The notes under the pieces: model-generated | What the model was told of the DNA's origin: nothing | Database searches by the model: none | What the model saw: only the letters and a program-made list of their open reading frames with translations | Shown: positions 31,111 to 40,245 of the stretch, one piece after another | How the letters are laid out: each line of letters starts with the position of its first letter | Numbering within the stretch: the first letter of the stretch is position 1 | IMG/VR virus record: IMGVR_UViG_3300006919_000109 | Span: 1 to 43,422 of that record | DNA length: 43,422 bases | From: a virus | Strand: one strand, 5' to 3' | Translations under genes and position numbers: made by a program

Positions 31111-31695
31111 ATGATATTAGAAAGTAAAATCGATTGTTACGACGGTAATTTAATTCATAATAGATTTGCTTATAGGTACTTTAAAGAAAGAACTTTACCT
31201 ATCGGTAATATAGTCGCATTCAGAGCTCCTATGCTTGTTGAAGCGGAAGGTATGATTGACCTTGAAGATGTATTACAAGGAGATTTTATCTATAGTGATG
31301 ACGCAGTAAATTTTTGTTGGGAAATACCTAATCTTGATAGTTTTGGAGCTGTATGTTTTCAACGATTGCTTAACACTCAAATTGCTCATATCTTATCTGA
31401 GATTATTGAGAAAAAAATTGAAGTAGATGGTGATGATCTTATCGTACATGCAGAACATAAGCAGCACGGTATTATTCAAGAAAAGGGTAAGGTTAGTGTT
31501 AGTATTACCCATGTTAAGAATGGAGCAGCTTTAGGCCATACAGGTATCAATGTTATTGCTGGAAAGAAAGCACCTGCTTTCGCTTTTTCCTCGGAAATGA
31601 ACGATATTCAAACCGCTACATTTATGCAAAGAGTTATTGAGACTTTTTATCAAATGGCTAACGATATATTCATCGCTACGACGAAGATTATATGA
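31111..31695 (+). CDS. DUF366-like protein, possible 7-deazaguanine-pathway enzyme
   Basis: This 194-residue protein matches my memory of the mainly archaeal DUF366 family: IVAFRAPMLVEAEGMIDLED near 36-55, a WEIPNLDSFGAVCFQRLL segment near 97-114, and the block KVSVSITHVKNGAALGHTGI (about 133-152) with an ATTKI-type ending. The family function is not firmly known to me. Alternating strands and a long helix resemble the T-fold of QueD, FolE and QueF, which is suggestive only. It has a folE/queD-type early promoter and overlaps the gp62-like gene by 4 nt. A role in altering preQ0 or its carboxy precursor is a hypothesis. Confidence 0.65.
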   Translation: MILESKIDCYDGNLIHNRFAYRYFKERTLPIGNIVAFRAPMLVEAEGMIDLEDVLQGDFIYSDDAVNFCWEIPNLDSFGAVCFQRLLNTQIAHILSEIIEKKIEVDGDDLIVHAEHKQHGIIQEKGKVSVSITHVKNGAALGHTGINVIAGKKAPAFAFSSEMNDIQTATFMQRVIETFYQMANDIFIATTKII

Positions 31696-32045
31696 CAAAT
31701 ATTTTCTCCATTTTATCTAACATTATTACTCACAAAAAAGATGATGTTATATCTGTAGAAGAAGATAGGGAGTACCAATTTTATCTTATTAACAGATGGC
31801 TTAGTATGCATAGTCCAAAATTTGCTTCTATTGTAAATGATACAACAAATAGATATTGGTCTTGCTTAACTAAAGATGAAATGAATAAACTTCTTATAAG
31901 TAGTATTCCAAGATCAAGATTTAAAAGAATTGCCTACATAAAGAAAAATAAAAAAGAAAAGACAAAGAAAGAAGAAGATATTGAAATGCTTGCTAAGAAC
32001 CTTGAACTCTCAAAAAGAGAAGTAAGTATGTATAAAGAATTATGA
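31692..32045 (+). CDS. 62: Clamp-loader small subunit gp62-like
   Basis: This is probably the gp62 subunit that joins gp44 to load the gp45 sliding clamp. It has 117 residues (T4 gp62 has 187, but marine relatives are shorter). The diagnostic part is the N-terminal FYLINRWLSMHSPKFASIVND (seen across residues about 30-50), followed by NRYWSCLTKDEMNKLLISSI and a Lys-rich helix (IKKNKKEKTKKEED). gp44 and gp45 are not in this window. The ATG overlaps the DUF366-like stop (ATGA), and its own stop overlaps the co-chaperonin start, so the three are coupled. Confidence 0.75.
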   Translation: MTNIFSILSNIITHKKDDVISVEEDREYQFYLINRWLSMHSPKFASIVNDTTNRYWSCLTKDEMNKLLISSIPRSRFKRIAYIKKNKKEKTKKEEDIEMLAKNLELSKREVSMYKEL

Positions 32046-32446
32046 GTATACCGATCCCAACACATATGCAGAAAACAACTGCATTAGATTTTGATAAGCA
32101 TGCTAAAGATACTTTTACTCTTACTGATTATGTTTTAGAAAAGGTTCTTGATAACATTATTTTAGTACAGTATGTTGATACACCTGATAGTGATAATACA
32201 ACAGTATTAAGAAAAGGTATCTTAGTACCGATTGATCATACAACCTCTGCATGGCGTATTGGAAAGATAATTCTCGCAGGTCCTGATTGTAAAAATGTTA
32301 AAGAAGGAGATTTTGTTTGCTTTCCTAACGATAAAGGAATTCCAGCCTCAAATGTAGATGTAAAAGGTATTGGTAAAGTTAAGTCTTCAATCTTTCTAGA
32401 TGAAACGAGAATTTTTGGTGTATGTTCTCCATCTGAGGAGGAATAA
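32042..32446 (+). CDS. GroES-like co-chaperonin (gp31-like)
   Basis: The 134-residue protein fits the GroES fold. After a 30-residue extension come LDNIILVQYVDTPDSDN (strand plus mobile-loop-like segment, about 36-52), GILVPIDHTTS (about 59), RIGKIILAGPDCKNVKEGDF (about 73-92), VCFPNDKGIP and GIGKV. Phage co-chaperonins such as T4 gp31 replace GroES on host GroEL to fold the large capsid protein. The ordering G(x)VV.GPG...VK.GD is the clearest evidence. The long N-terminal extension is unlike GroES. It is coupled to gp62 by a 4 nt overlap. Confidence 0.7.
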   Translation: MSIPIPTHMQKTTALDFDKHAKDTFTLTDYVLEKVLDNIILVQYVDTPDSDNTTVLRKGILVPIDHTTSAWRIGKIILAGPDCKNVKEGDFVCFPNDKGIPASNVDVKGIGKVKSSIFLDETRIFGVCSPSEEE

Positions 32447-32449
32447 ATA
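32442..32449 (+). promoter_or_regulatory. Late promoter, AATAAATA
   Basis: The element covers the end of the co-chaperonin gene and ends 5 nt before the GTG at 32455. The neighbouring GAGGAGG could alternatively serve as a ribosome site for read-through message. Confidence 0.55.
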
Positions 32450-32454
32450 ATTAT

Positions 32455-32832
32455 GTGAGAGTATCCACAGAGCAGCTTAGATTACTTTTATTGCAAAATG
32501 TAGTAGAAGTGAAGTTTACACGAAGGAGACCTAAACCAGGTTCTCCTTCTTTTCGTAGAATGTTAGCAACTAACAACTACGGACTACTTAATAGCATACA
32601 AGGAAGAACAGCTCTTAATTATAGACCCCCCTCTCACAGTCTTGAATATGACCCTAAACTTAAAGGGCTAGTTGTTACATGGGATATATTCATGCAGGAC
32701 TATAGACAAATACCAACAGCAGCTGCAGATGTAATTGCTGTGATACCCGCTAATGAAGAATTTTGGGAGTACTTTAATACAAAACTCGCATTTATGTCTT
32801 CTAAAGAGAAATTTGATTTTATGAGAGTTTAG
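32455..32832 (+). CDS. Sm-like/WYL_2 (DUF2693-type) protein, GTG start
   Basis: This 125-residue protein resembles the small T4-like phage family WYL_2 (DUF2693): LLLQNVVEVKFTRRRP near 10-25, SFRRMLATNNYGLLNS near 31-46, then LVVTWDIFMQDYRQIPTAAADVIAVI. Members are thought to have a small beta-barrel and may bind nucleic acid, but function is not settled. The GTG start follows AT, giving ATGTGA, where the overlapping ATG is followed at once by a stop. The promoter spacing puts +1 on the GTG. Confidence 0.68.
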   Translation: MRVSTEQLRLLLLQNVVEVKFTRRRPKPGSPSFRRMLATNNYGLLNSIQGRTALNYRPPSHSLEYDPKLKGLVVTWDIFMQDYRQIPTAAADVIAVIPANEEFWEYFNTKLAFMSSKEKFDFMRV

Positions 32833-32840
32833 GCTATATA
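32813..32840 (+). promoter_or_regulatory. Early promoter of the 111-aa gene
   Basis: TTGATT (32813-32818), a 16 nt spacer and TATATA (32835-32840) end 5 nt before the GTG at 32846. The -35 lies in the coding end of the preceding gene. Confidence 0.62.
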
Positions 32841-32845
32841 CTTAT

Positions 32846-33181
32846 GTGTTAACGAACGAAATATTCGAGAATGCGTTCGGAAAAAATTTTCAACGCCATT
32901 TAAAAATTATATTAAATGATAAAATTATAAGAGAGGGTAAATTATTATTATTTGCTCCTAAAGACTTCTATCTTCTGTTTACCTTAGAAATAAATGAAAA
33001 ACATAAAGTTATAGAAATACCTGTACCTTTTAGATTTAAAGTTAAAAAAGATGTAATTTATTTTAGCTATGTACTTGAAGACTTAACGGACGATATAGGT
33101 GTAAAAATAAAAACTCTAAATTATCATAAAGAATATAAGTCGAAATATTTTAACAACAGGCTTGACTTCCAGTTTAAATAA
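32846..33181 (+). CDS. Hypothetical protein, 111 aa, GTG start
   Basis: No family is recognised. The protein is basic and beta-rich in its middle (GKLLLFAPKDFYLLFTLEIN, VIEIPVPFRFKVKKDVIYFS) and ends in a charged, aromatic tail (YHKEYKSKYFNNRLDF). There is no membrane segment. The GTG start, again inside ATGTG, is supported by an early promoter whose -10 ends 5 nt before it. It lies in a run of genes that each have their own promoter. Confidence 0.65.
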   Translation: MLTNEIFENAFGKNFQRHLKIILNDKIIREGKLLLFAPKDFYLLFTLEINEKHKVIEIPVPFRFKVKKDVIYFSYVLEDLTDDIGVKIKTLNYHKEYKSKYFNNRLDFQFK

Positions 33182-33189
33182 GCTATAAT
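33162..33189 (+). promoter_or_regulatory. Early promoter of the DinG-like helicase
   Basis: TTGACT (33162-33167), a 16 nt spacer and TATAAT (33184-33189) end 6 nt before the GTG at 33196. It is the strongest consensus match in the window. Confidence 0.82.
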
Positions 33190-33195
33190 GAATAT

Positions 33196-34833
33196 GTGAT
33201 TAAAAAAGACATACTATCAGCCTTTCCAGCCCCACATACTCCTAAGACTCATCAACTACCGAATTTAAAAAAGATTGATAGTTTTTTGAAGAGTGATAAA
33301 AAATTTCTAATCCTCAGCGCACCAACTGGATCTGGTAAGTCTTTCTTCTCTAAAACAATTTCAAATCTAGCAAATGAATGTTCAGAAAACTTCAGAGACT
33401 TAGTTGACTCATATGAAATTTATAAACTTGATAAGCATGGAGAGTTTTTATACAAGGATAATATTAAACAAGAAAAACCGTTCGGTGCTTTTGCTTTAAC
33501 AATCACAAAAACCCTTCAAGATCAATATAAAAACTTTTTTGATGATACAAAAGTACTTAAGGGTAAAATTAATCACCAATGCGCTGTCGATGAAACAAAA
33601 GATGTTGAAATAGCTCCATGTGTAATAGTTGAGAAAATTAAAAAAGATTGCTGGAATAAATGTATTTGTCCGTACTATGAAGCTCGCAATCGACTATTAA
33701 CGTCTCAATTTGGTGTTTTAAATTATAGTATGTTTCTTTCTTTACCGGAAGATCTTCGAAAGAGAGAAATTTTAATTTGTGATGAAGCCGCAGAGCTAGA
33801 AGATGAGATAGTTAAGCGATTTAGCCTTGAGGTTAAGTATGATAGATTGAGTTCTCTCGGTGTTATAATTAATAAGCTTGCTACTGATATACCTAATCGA
33901 GCTCTTGAGTGGATAACAAATCTTGAAAATGAGCTAGAAACGCAAATCAACGGTCTAACTGAAAAAGCTAGAAAAAAAGATTTAAATGAAATACAGAGAA
34001 ACAAGCTTAGAAGTCTGAGTAACATTCAACGCTCAGTTTCGAACGTTGTTGGCTATTGGTCTGATTGTAAATACGTAATTGAAAAGTCTGCAGAAAAGGT
34101 TATATTCTCCCCTCTCAAGGTTGATAAACTAGCAAGCAGTATTTTTAAGTATGGGGAAAAAATTATCTTAATGTCAGCAACAATTATTGATCATAAAACA
34201 TATGCAGAAAATTTAGGAATTGATGAAAACGATTATGAATATATTGACGTACCATCTTGTTTTGATGCAGCAAAAGCTCCAATATATACCCTTGGAAAGT
34301 ATAAACTTAATTATAATACTCTTGATACATACCTTCCTAAAATTTTAGGTATCATTGAGGGTATACTTGATATGTATCCTAACCAGAAAGGTATCATACA
34401 TACCCATACCGGTAAAATAGCTTCAGCTGTAAAATCTCATTTTGTAGATAAAACTGATAGGCTATTATATTGGGAGTTTGGAAAATCGAATTCAGATATT
34501 GTTGAACAGCATCTTAGTACAGAAGAGCCGACAGTTTTAGTTTCTCCTTCTCTAACTCATGGCATAGATCTAAAAGATGATCTTGCAAGATTTCAAATTG
34601 TTATTAAACTACCATACCCGCCTTTAGGTTCAAAGAGAATTAAAACATTATATAATCTTGATAAAAAATGGTATACTAATAAGATGTTCTCAAGTCTAAT
34701 ACAGTCTTGTGGTAGAGGAGTTCGTTCAGAAACAGATGAATGTGATACTTATATTCTAGACGGTAATATAAAGAGAGCATTATTCTCGAATAAACAAGTT
34801 TTACCGATACACTTTAAAGAAAGATTTGATTAA
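33196..34833 (+). CDS. DinG/XPD-type SF2 helicase with Fe-S cysteines
   Basis: The 545-residue helicase has motif I ILSAPTGSGKSFFSK (about 38-52) and motif II ILICDEAAELED (about 194; DEAA rather than DEAH). Four cysteines between them, in HQCAVDE, APCVIVE and KKDCWNKCICPYYEAR (about 131-160), could hold a 4Fe-4S cluster as in DinG and XPD. Motif III-like IILMSATIIDH is near 325 and motif VI QSCGRGVRSETDECDT near 505. XPD-like enzymes unwind 5'-3' and act in repair or R-loop removal. The GTG start sits at the predicted +1. Its last 20 nt overlap the convergent glycosyltransferase gene. Confidence 0.86.
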   Translation: MIKKDILSAFPAPHTPKTHQLPNLKKIDSFLKSDKKFLILSAPTGSGKSFFSKTISNLANECSENFRDLVDSYEIYKLDKHGEFLYKDNIKQEKPFGAFALTITKTLQDQYKNFFDDTKVLKGKINHQCAVDETKDVEIAPCVIVEKIKKDCWNKCICPYYEARNRLLTSQFGVLNYSMFLSLPEDLRKREILICDEAAELEDEIVKRFSLEVKYDRLSSLGVIINKLATDIPNRALEWITNLENELETQINGLTEKARKKDLNEIQRNKLRSLSNIQRSVSNVVGYWSDCKYVIEKSAEKVIFSPLKVDKLASSIFKYGEKIILMSATIIDHKTYAENLGIDENDYEYIDVPSCFDAAKAPIYTLGKYKLNYNTLDTYLPKILGIIEGILDMYPNQKGIIHTHTGKIASAVKSHFVDKTDRLLYWEFGKSNSDIVEQHLSTEEPTVLVSPSLTHGIDLKDDLARFQIVIKLPYPPLGSKRIKTLYNLDKKWYTNKMFSSLIQSCGRGVRSETDECDTYILDGNIKRALFSNKQVLPIHFKERFD

Positions 34834-35701
34834 TTAACTGAGAGCAGGTTAAATGTTTTTGACAGTGTTGATATAACTCTAAATTTATTTTATTATAATC
34901 TTGAGGTATTTTATTATCTTTCGCATAAGAGTTTGTGTACTCTATAATCTCTTTTGGAAAGTTTGCTAAAGTTTTTTTAGGACAATTTTCTATTTCTGGA
35001 AAATAAGGTATACATCTACTAGATAAAATCTCGTAATGTCTTAGGCAGTCCCAGCCACCCTTTTTTATTGTTTTACCAAAATAAGAATCTCTATAATCTT
35101 TTAAATAAGAGTCTTCGTTATCAAATATATATGTAGATTTGTCTCCTGGAATAATAGTTGCTAATGTCTTTCTTTTTATAGGCATCTTTTGATATAATAA
35201 AAAATCAGGTATACCAAAAGAAATGGGACGAAAATTTTCATCATTTTCTAAATCTTCATAAATTTCTCTTTTAAAATAACTAGTTTCTTTTGAAATTTGA
35301 TCTAACCCGTCCTGAAAATCTTCCCCGTCAAGAGCTATCATATCTTCTCGTTTATATCCTGCTTTGTAAGCATCTTCTAAGTAAAATCTATCTCTCCATA
35401 TATTACCCCAGATAATTTTATCATAATATTTTTCTTGAACTTTAAGAAGCGTCTTCATAGGAGTATCAACATGAGGCGCTTTTTCAATTTTACCTGAAAC
35501 GAAAAAACCTGGAGGCCCGCTTTCTTTAGGGTATCTACTATTGAGAGTCATAGTCTCATTCCAGCCTATACCCTTAAAAAGTATTGATGGAATGCAGTAT
35601 GTGTGAATGTCAATATCTTCTCTTAAAGTTAAACCAATATAAACACAATTTGAAAGATAATCAGGATGGTCAAAGTTATTTACAAAAAGAACCCTCAACA
35701 T
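34814..35701 (-). CDS. Glycosyltransferase-like protein (GT-B, CgeB/GT1 type)
   Basis: The 295-residue protein begins with a Rossmann-like strand (MLRVLFVNNFDHPDYLSNCV). It has a diagnostic C-terminal segment KGGWDCLRHYEILSSRCIPYF (seen in two parts, about 216-236), in which a conserved RHYE and a Gly/Ser-Cys-Ile-Pro run resemble the donor site of CgeB-like and group 1 glycosyltransferases. ALDGEDFQDG near 123 is also typical. The target is unknown. It is divergent from the gp15-like gene across only 25 nt and convergent with the helicase. A TTGACT-N15-TATAAG promoter candidate overlaps the late promoter of the divergent gene. Confidence 0.72.
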   Translation of the reverse strand: MLRVLFVNNFDHPDYLSNCVYIGLTLREDIDIHTYCIPSILFKGIGWNETMTLNSRYPKESGPPGFFVSGKIEKAPHVDTPMKTLLKVQEKYYDKIIWGNIWRDRFYLEDAYKAGYKREDMIALDGEDFQDGLDQISKETSYFKREIYEDLENDENFRPISFGIPDFLLYQKMPIKRKTLATIIPGDKSTYIFDNEDSYLKDYRDSYFGKTIKKGGWDCLRHYEILSSRCIPYFPEIENCPKKTLANFPKEIIEYTNSYAKDNKIPQDYNKINLELYQHCQKHLTCSQLINQIFL

Positions 35702-35711
35702 TTGCTCATAT

Positions 35712-35738
35712 CTTATAAATAATTATGTGAGAAGTCAA
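35712..35738 (-). promoter_or_regulatory. Candidate early promoter of the minus-strand glycosyltransferase
   Basis: TTGACT (35738-35733), a 15 nt spacer and TATAAG (35717-35712) lie 10 nt before the ATG at 35701. Spacer and gap deviate from the other promoters, so this is tentative. Confidence 0.4.
35714..35721 (+). promoter_or_regulatory. Late promoter, perfect TATAAATA
   Basis: This is an exact late consensus, 5 nt before the GTG at 35727. It drives the gp15-like and adhesin genes. Confidence 0.85.
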
Positions 35739-36392
35739 CCTTTTTATTTCGAAATAAAAGATCTAATGACTCAGTTTGTAGCTGCTTTTAATTCAGTTGT
35801 TATAAACAGATATAATAAAAATAGGGCCCCTGGAGAGAAAAAAATAAGGGTTTCCTATGTATATGCGCCAAAACAACGTATTATACAAGATTATGTTAAT
35901 AGATCAATGCATTATACTTTACCCGTTATTGCTGTTAATATGGGTACGGTTGCTAGAGATAATAGTAGAGCTTTTAATAAACAATTCGGTACATTTCACC
36001 CTAATCAAGGAGTAGCTACAACTGATTATATTCCTATGCCCGTACCTGTTAATGTTACTGTTAATATGAGTTTATTAACAAAATTTCAAACAGATATGGA
36101 TCAACTTCTTAGTAATTTTATTCCATATAATAACCCGTATATAGTTATTTCATGGAAAGTACCTAGTGCTTTTGTACAAGTAGCTCAGGAAATAAGAACA
36201 GAAGTGCTTTGGAATGAGAATATAAGCATGCAATACCCTACAGATTTACCAGCAGAAACACCTTTTAGGGTAGTGGCTGATACTTCTTTTACTATTAAAG
36301 GGTGGTTATTCAAGAAACATACCGAACCAGCAAATAACATATTTGAAGTTATAACAAATCTTTACCCGGTTTCGGGGTTTGAAATTGCATGA
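35727..36392 (+). CDS. 15: gp15-like tail sheath stabiliser/completion protein
   Basis: The 221-residue protein fits the T4 gp15 family, which caps the tail tube and joins it to the neck. The order of elements matches: [20 protein letters not shown], then a basic [15 protein letters not shown], a LPVIAVNMG strand, [19 protein letters not shown] and [14 protein letters not shown], and a final [11 protein letters not shown]4 gp15 is longer (272). The assignment comes from this pattern and the structural neighbourhood; no catalytic motif exists to confirm it. GTG start inside ATGTGA, with +1 predicted on the GTG. The stop overlaps the adhesin ATG (ATGA). Confidence 0.68.
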   Translation: MRSQPFYFEIKDLMTQFVAAFNSVVINRYNKNRAPGEKKIRVSYVYAPKQRIIQDYVNRSMHYTLPVIAVNMGTVARDNSRAFNKQFGTFHPNQGVATTDYIPMPVPVNVTVNMSLLTKFQTDMDQLLSNFIPYNNPYIVISWKVPSAFVQVAQEIRTEVLWNENISMQYPTDLPAETPFRVVADTSFTIKGWLFKKHTEPANNIFEVITNLYPVSGFEIA

Positions 36393-39300
36393 ATAACGAG
36401 AATTTTTACACTCTTCCAGCTACTGGTGAAAATACTGTCCAGACAGTATCTATTTCAGCTTATCCAAATATATTTGCAAATGCACCGTTTTCAACAAAGG
36501 TAACATCTTTAGGGTTAAGCGCGAGCCAGAGAGCAAGAACAATTACATTAAGAGGAAATTTCTTTGATGTAACAAATGTATTTGTTAGCGCAGCTGATGT
36601 TTCTCTTTTTGGAGTTTCTGCTATATGGAATGATTTCTTTACTGTATCAAGTCTTTCGTCAAAACGTTACAATACATCTGCTATACAAAGATTATCGGGT
36701 TCTAATCCACCCTTTCTCGCAGGTATAATAAAGCCTTATAGACAAATAGACACAAGAACACTTGAATTTACTTTACCTCCTTTAACTGCGTTTTCAAGAT
36801 CTGATGTCTTTAACTTAGTCGTACAGAACGGTTCTGGTTATGGATATGTATCTATTACTGTTGCCCCTACTCCTGCTGTAACACCAACACCAATTCCGAC
36901 GTTAACACCTACACCTTCTGTAACTCCATCTGTTACACCTACTCTCACACCAACACCATCTATAACACCTTCAGTAACACCAACAAGTGTAACACCAACA
37001 GTTACACCTACACAGACCGCTACACCAACAAATACTCCGACAAATACTCCAACTCATACTGTTACACCTACAGTTACACCAACTCATACTGTTACACCTA
37101 CAGTTACACCAACTCATACTGTTACACCTACAGTTACCCCAACTATTCCACCTACACCTACGTTAGCGGAATTTGTAACTCTTTCTTCTGAAGGAAATGA
37201 TTACGGTCATTCTGATGTATTTGAATTATGTTATGTAGGAGATATTACTTATACATTAACTAAGAATAGTGTTACATATACTGTAACAGACAGTATTGTA
37301 CAGTATTGTAATATAACTCTACCTGAACAAAAGATAACTTTATTACCAAGTCTTAACGGTTGGTATATTCAAACTACTATTGGTGGTCAACTTGTTAACA
37401 CAGCATATAATTCAGCCGCTCAGCTTTCTTATGATATAACAGGGTTGTATCAAATATTAACAGGTGGTGGAGATATGGAAGTATTTCTCGGAGGGGTAGC
37501 AACACCAACTCCGACACCTACAGTAACCCCAACAAATGTAACACCAACACCTACTCCTTCTGTAACTCCTACAATAGCTCCAACACCTTCGCTAGCGTGC
37601 GCTATATCAGCGAGCGTAATTGGTAACCCTTACGTACAGAGTAATAAATTTGATTTAACTACATCTTTCGGTTCATTAACTTACTCCTATACGATTAATG
37701 GTGTTAATTACGTAACAACTGATTCAAACGTTATTCAGTATACAGGTAATGCTTCTACAGAATATATTACTTATTTACCAAGCTTGAACGGTTGGTACTT
37801 ATCTACATTAATAAACGGTAATGTTGTAAATATGGCTTATATCTCGGGAGCCGGTCTGTCTTATGATGTTACTGCTGATGTACAGGTTTTAACAGGTGGT
37901 GGAGATATTAGTTTTAGTTTAAGTAACGACTGCCCTACACCTACACCTACACCTACAACTACTATCACACCTACCCAAACACCTACACCTACTGTAACAC
38001 CTACTCTTGCTCCAACCCCGTCATTAGCTGCAAGCTTATCAGCGTTTGAAACTAATCAATATATGCAAAGTGATAGTTTCATACTAACCGCTCCTTTTGA
38101 AACTTTAACTTATACCTATACAGTAAACGGGGTAACTTATACGGTTACTGATCAAATCATACAATATACAGGTAATACATCTATAGAGTATATAACTTAT
38201 TTACCTAGTTTGAACGGTTGGTACTTATCCACAATAGTAAACGGCCAGTTAGTAAATACTGCTTACAATTCTGCTGGAGGTCTTTCTTATGATGTGACTG
38301 GTAGCTATCAAATATTAACAGGTGGAGGAATTGTTGAAATAGCGTTAGGAGTACCTGTAACACCTACACCTACTCCAACACCTTCCGTTACACCAACTCT
38401 TGCACCTACCCCTTCTCTTGCTGCCACACTATCTACAGCTGAGACTAACTTATATCTACAAAGTAATGAATTTGATTTAACTCTACCTTTTGGTACTTTA
38501 ACTTATTCGTATTATATTAATGGGGTTCAATACACAGTAACAGATACGAATGCAATTCAATATACTGGTAACATTTCTACAGAATATATTACATATTTAC
38601 CAAGCTTAAATGGGTGGTATGTAGCTACTACTATAAATGGAGAATTAGTAAATACTGCTTATAACTCTGCAGGCGGTCTTACATACGATGTTACAGGTAA
38701 TTATCAGATCTTAACTGGTGGTGGTAATATTGAGGTATATATAGGTTCTGCTGTAACTCCAACTCCAACACCAACACTACCAGTAACACCTACTACAACC
38801 CCAACTCAAACAGTTACACCAACTCAAACTGTAACACCAACTGTAACACCTACAATAATACCAACTGTTACACCAAACATTACACCGACTACAACCCCGA
38901 CCACAACCCCAACTCAAACAGTTACACCAACTGTAACACCTACAATAACACCAACTGTTACACCAACCATTACACCGACCACAACCCCAACTCAAACTGT
39001 AACACCAACTGTAACACCTACAATAACACCAACTGTTACACCGACTACTACACCAACTCAAACTGTAACACCAACCGTAACACCTACGATAACACCAACT
39101 GTAACACCGACTACTACACCAACTCAAACTGTAACACCAACTGTAACACCTACGATAACACCAACTGTAACACCTACAATAACACCAACTCAAACTGTAA
39201 CACCAACTGTAACACCTACGATAACACCAACTGTAACACCTACAATAACACCAACTGTAACACCAACTACTACACCAACTCAAACTGTAACACCTACTAT

Positions 39301-40222
39301 CACACCAACTGTAACACCAACTACTACACCAACTCAAACTGTAACACCGACCCCAACACAACAAATAACACCTACCAACACCCCAACCCCTACTGTAACA
39401 GTAACACCTACACCGACTACATCTCCTGCTGTTCCATGGGCTCCAGATGATGTAAATGTTGTTGCTTGGATTGATGCGAGTGATTCATCCAGTTGGTCTC
39501 AATCAGGTGGTACATTATTAGCTGTAACAGATAAAGCGGGTACTTACTCAATGACAGTAGGTGGTACACCAACTACTACTAATAGCCAAAACGGTCTTAA
39601 TGTATTTACATTTAATGGAAGTAACGAGTATCTACAAAGTACTGCTTATAGAAGCCAAGTTTCATCCGGTAACCATTGGGCTATAGGGGTATTCAGATAT
39701 GACAATACTGATAATACTCAAGATTCTTTCTGGTCTTACGAAACAAACCAATCACCTAAACGTGATTACGCAATTAGTTCAGCTAGCAGTTCTAATTCAT
39801 GGCCAGGGGAATTAGACTTAGACGCTTTAAGTTCTGGTAGAATTTCTAATACAATTGGAAACTTACAGGCTTGGAATTCAGCTAGTGTTGCTAGATTTAA
39901 TTATGCTATAGTTGTTTGTAACTTTAATAAGACTGGTAATCAAATTTCTTGTAGAGTAAATGGTTCGAATGCCTTTACTCCTGTAAATGATTATACTAAT
40001 TCTATTAGCACTAATCAAGAGTTAAGATTATTCCGTAATAGAGCAAGTCAAGAACTTGCAGGTAGAATGGGTGAGTTCTTCGCAGTAGCAGGTTTACCTG
40101 GAACTGGTGGTACAAATATTTCGAATATTGAAAAAGCAGAAGGTTACTTAGCATGGAAGTGGGGTCTTGTTTCTAACTTACCATCAGGTCACCCTTATAA
40201 GAATGCAGCTCCTACAGCTTAA
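36389..40222 (+). CDS. Large Thr/Pro-repeat adhesin with LamG-like C-terminal domain
   Basis: This 1277-residue protein is probably a virion fibre or surface adhesin. Residues 1-160 form a head domain, possibly IPT/TIG-like ([24 protein letters not shown]). A Thr-Pro linker follows (about 162-258). Four homologous beta-rich modules of about 110 residues then alternate with TP linkers; each contains YLPSLNGWY (LLPSLNGWY in the first) and a Q(I/V)LTGGG near its end. A long TP repeat (about 790-1013) leads to a concanavalin/LamG-like domain (about 1014-1277) beginning [19 protein letters not shown] and ending [20 protein letters not shown]. That domain is typical of phage glycan-binding proteins. 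It is cotranscribed with gp15. Confidence 0.82.
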   Translation: MNNENFYTLPATGENTVQTVSISAYPNIFANAPFSTKVTSLGLSASQRARTITLRGNFFDVTNVFVSAADVSLFGVSAIWNDFFTVSSLSSKRYNTSAIQRLSGSNPPFLAGIIKPYRQIDTRTLEFTLPPLTAFSRSDVFNLVVQNGSGYGYVSITVAPTPAVTPTPIPTLTPTPSVTPSVTPTLTPTPSITPSVTPTSVTPTVTPTQTATPTNTPTNTPTHTVTPTVTPTHTVTPTVTPTHTVTPTVTPTIPPTPTLAEFVTLSSEGNDYGHSDVFELCYVGDITYTLTKNSVTYTVTDSIVQYCNITLPEQKITLLPSLNGWYIQTTIGGQLVNTAYNSAAQLSYDITGLYQILTGGGDMEVFLGGVATPTPTPTVTPTNVTPTPTPSVTPTIAPTPSLACAISASVIGNPYVQSNKFDLTTSFGSLTYSYTINGVNYVTTDSNVIQYTGNASTEYITYLPSLNGWYLSTLINGNVVNMAYISGAGLSYDVTADVQVLTGGGDISFSLSNDCPTPTPTPTTTITPTQTPTPTVTPTLAPTPSLAASLSAFETNQYMQSDSFILTAPFETLTYTYTVNGVTYTVTDQIIQYTGNTSIEYITYLPSLNGWYLSTIVNGQLVNTAYNSAGGLSYDVTGSYQILTGGGIVEIALGVPVTPTPTPTPSVTPTLAPTPSLAATLSTAETNLYLQSNEFDLTLPFGTLTYSYYINGVQYTVTDTNAIQYTGNISTEYITYLPSLNGWYVATTINGELVNTAYNSAGGLTYDVTGNYQILTGGGNIEVYIGSAVTPTPTPTLPVTPTTTPTQTVTPTQTVTPTVTPTIIPTVTPNITPTTTPTTTPTQTVTPTVTPTITPTVTPTITPTTTPTQTVTPTVTPTITPTVTPTTTPTQTVTPTVTPTITPTVTPTTTPTQTVTPTVTPTITPTVTPTITPTQTVTPTVTPTITPTVTPTITPTVTPTTTPTQTVTPTITPTVTPTTTPTQTVTPTPTQQITPTNTPTPTVTVTPTPTTSPAVPWAPDDVNVVAWIDASDSSSWSQSGGTLLAVTDKAGTYSMTVGGTPTTTNSQNGLNVFTFNGSNEYLQSTAYRSQVSSGNHWAIGVFRYDNTDNTQDSFWSYETNQSPKRDYAISSASSSNSWPGELDLDALSSGRISNTIGNLQAWNSASVARFNYAIVVCNFNKTGNQISCRVNGSNAFTPVNDYTNSISTNQELRLFRNRASQELAGRMGEFFAVAGLPGTGGTNISNIEKAEGYLAWKWGLVSNLPSGHPYKNAAPTA
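37051..37140 (+). repeat. Three 30 nt tandem repeats in the first TP linker
   Basis: Copies at 37051-37080, 37081-37110 and 37111-37140 each encode [10 protein letters not shown]-type decapeptides. The first two are identical and the third differs by one base near its end. Confidence 0.92.
38760..39420 (+). repeat. Thr-Pro minisatellite with 66 nt higher-order unit
   Basis: About 660 nt code for (T-x-T-P)-type repeats. A 66 nt unit starting CTCAAACTGT recurs at 38991, 39057, 39123 and 39189 with only synonymous or few changes. Shorter related units flank it. An open frame on the opposite strand, rich in Cys, Ser, Tyr and Trp, is only the antisense of this repeat. Confidence 0.9.
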
Positions 40223-40245
40223 TACCTTTAAAATTAAAAAGTTTT

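Noticed and set aside
34814-35701. Possible DpdA/TGT transglycosylase in the 7-deazaguanine context
   Set aside because: The RHYE and SSRCIPYF segments fit a CgeB-like glycosyltransferase; no TGT zinc cysteines or catalytic Asp pattern are visible.
38777-39364. Long open frame on the minus strand coding for a Cys/Ser/Tyr/Trp repeat protein
   Set aside because: It is the exact antisense of the Thr-Pro repeat of the adhesin; repeats without stop codons in one frame often leave the other strand open too.
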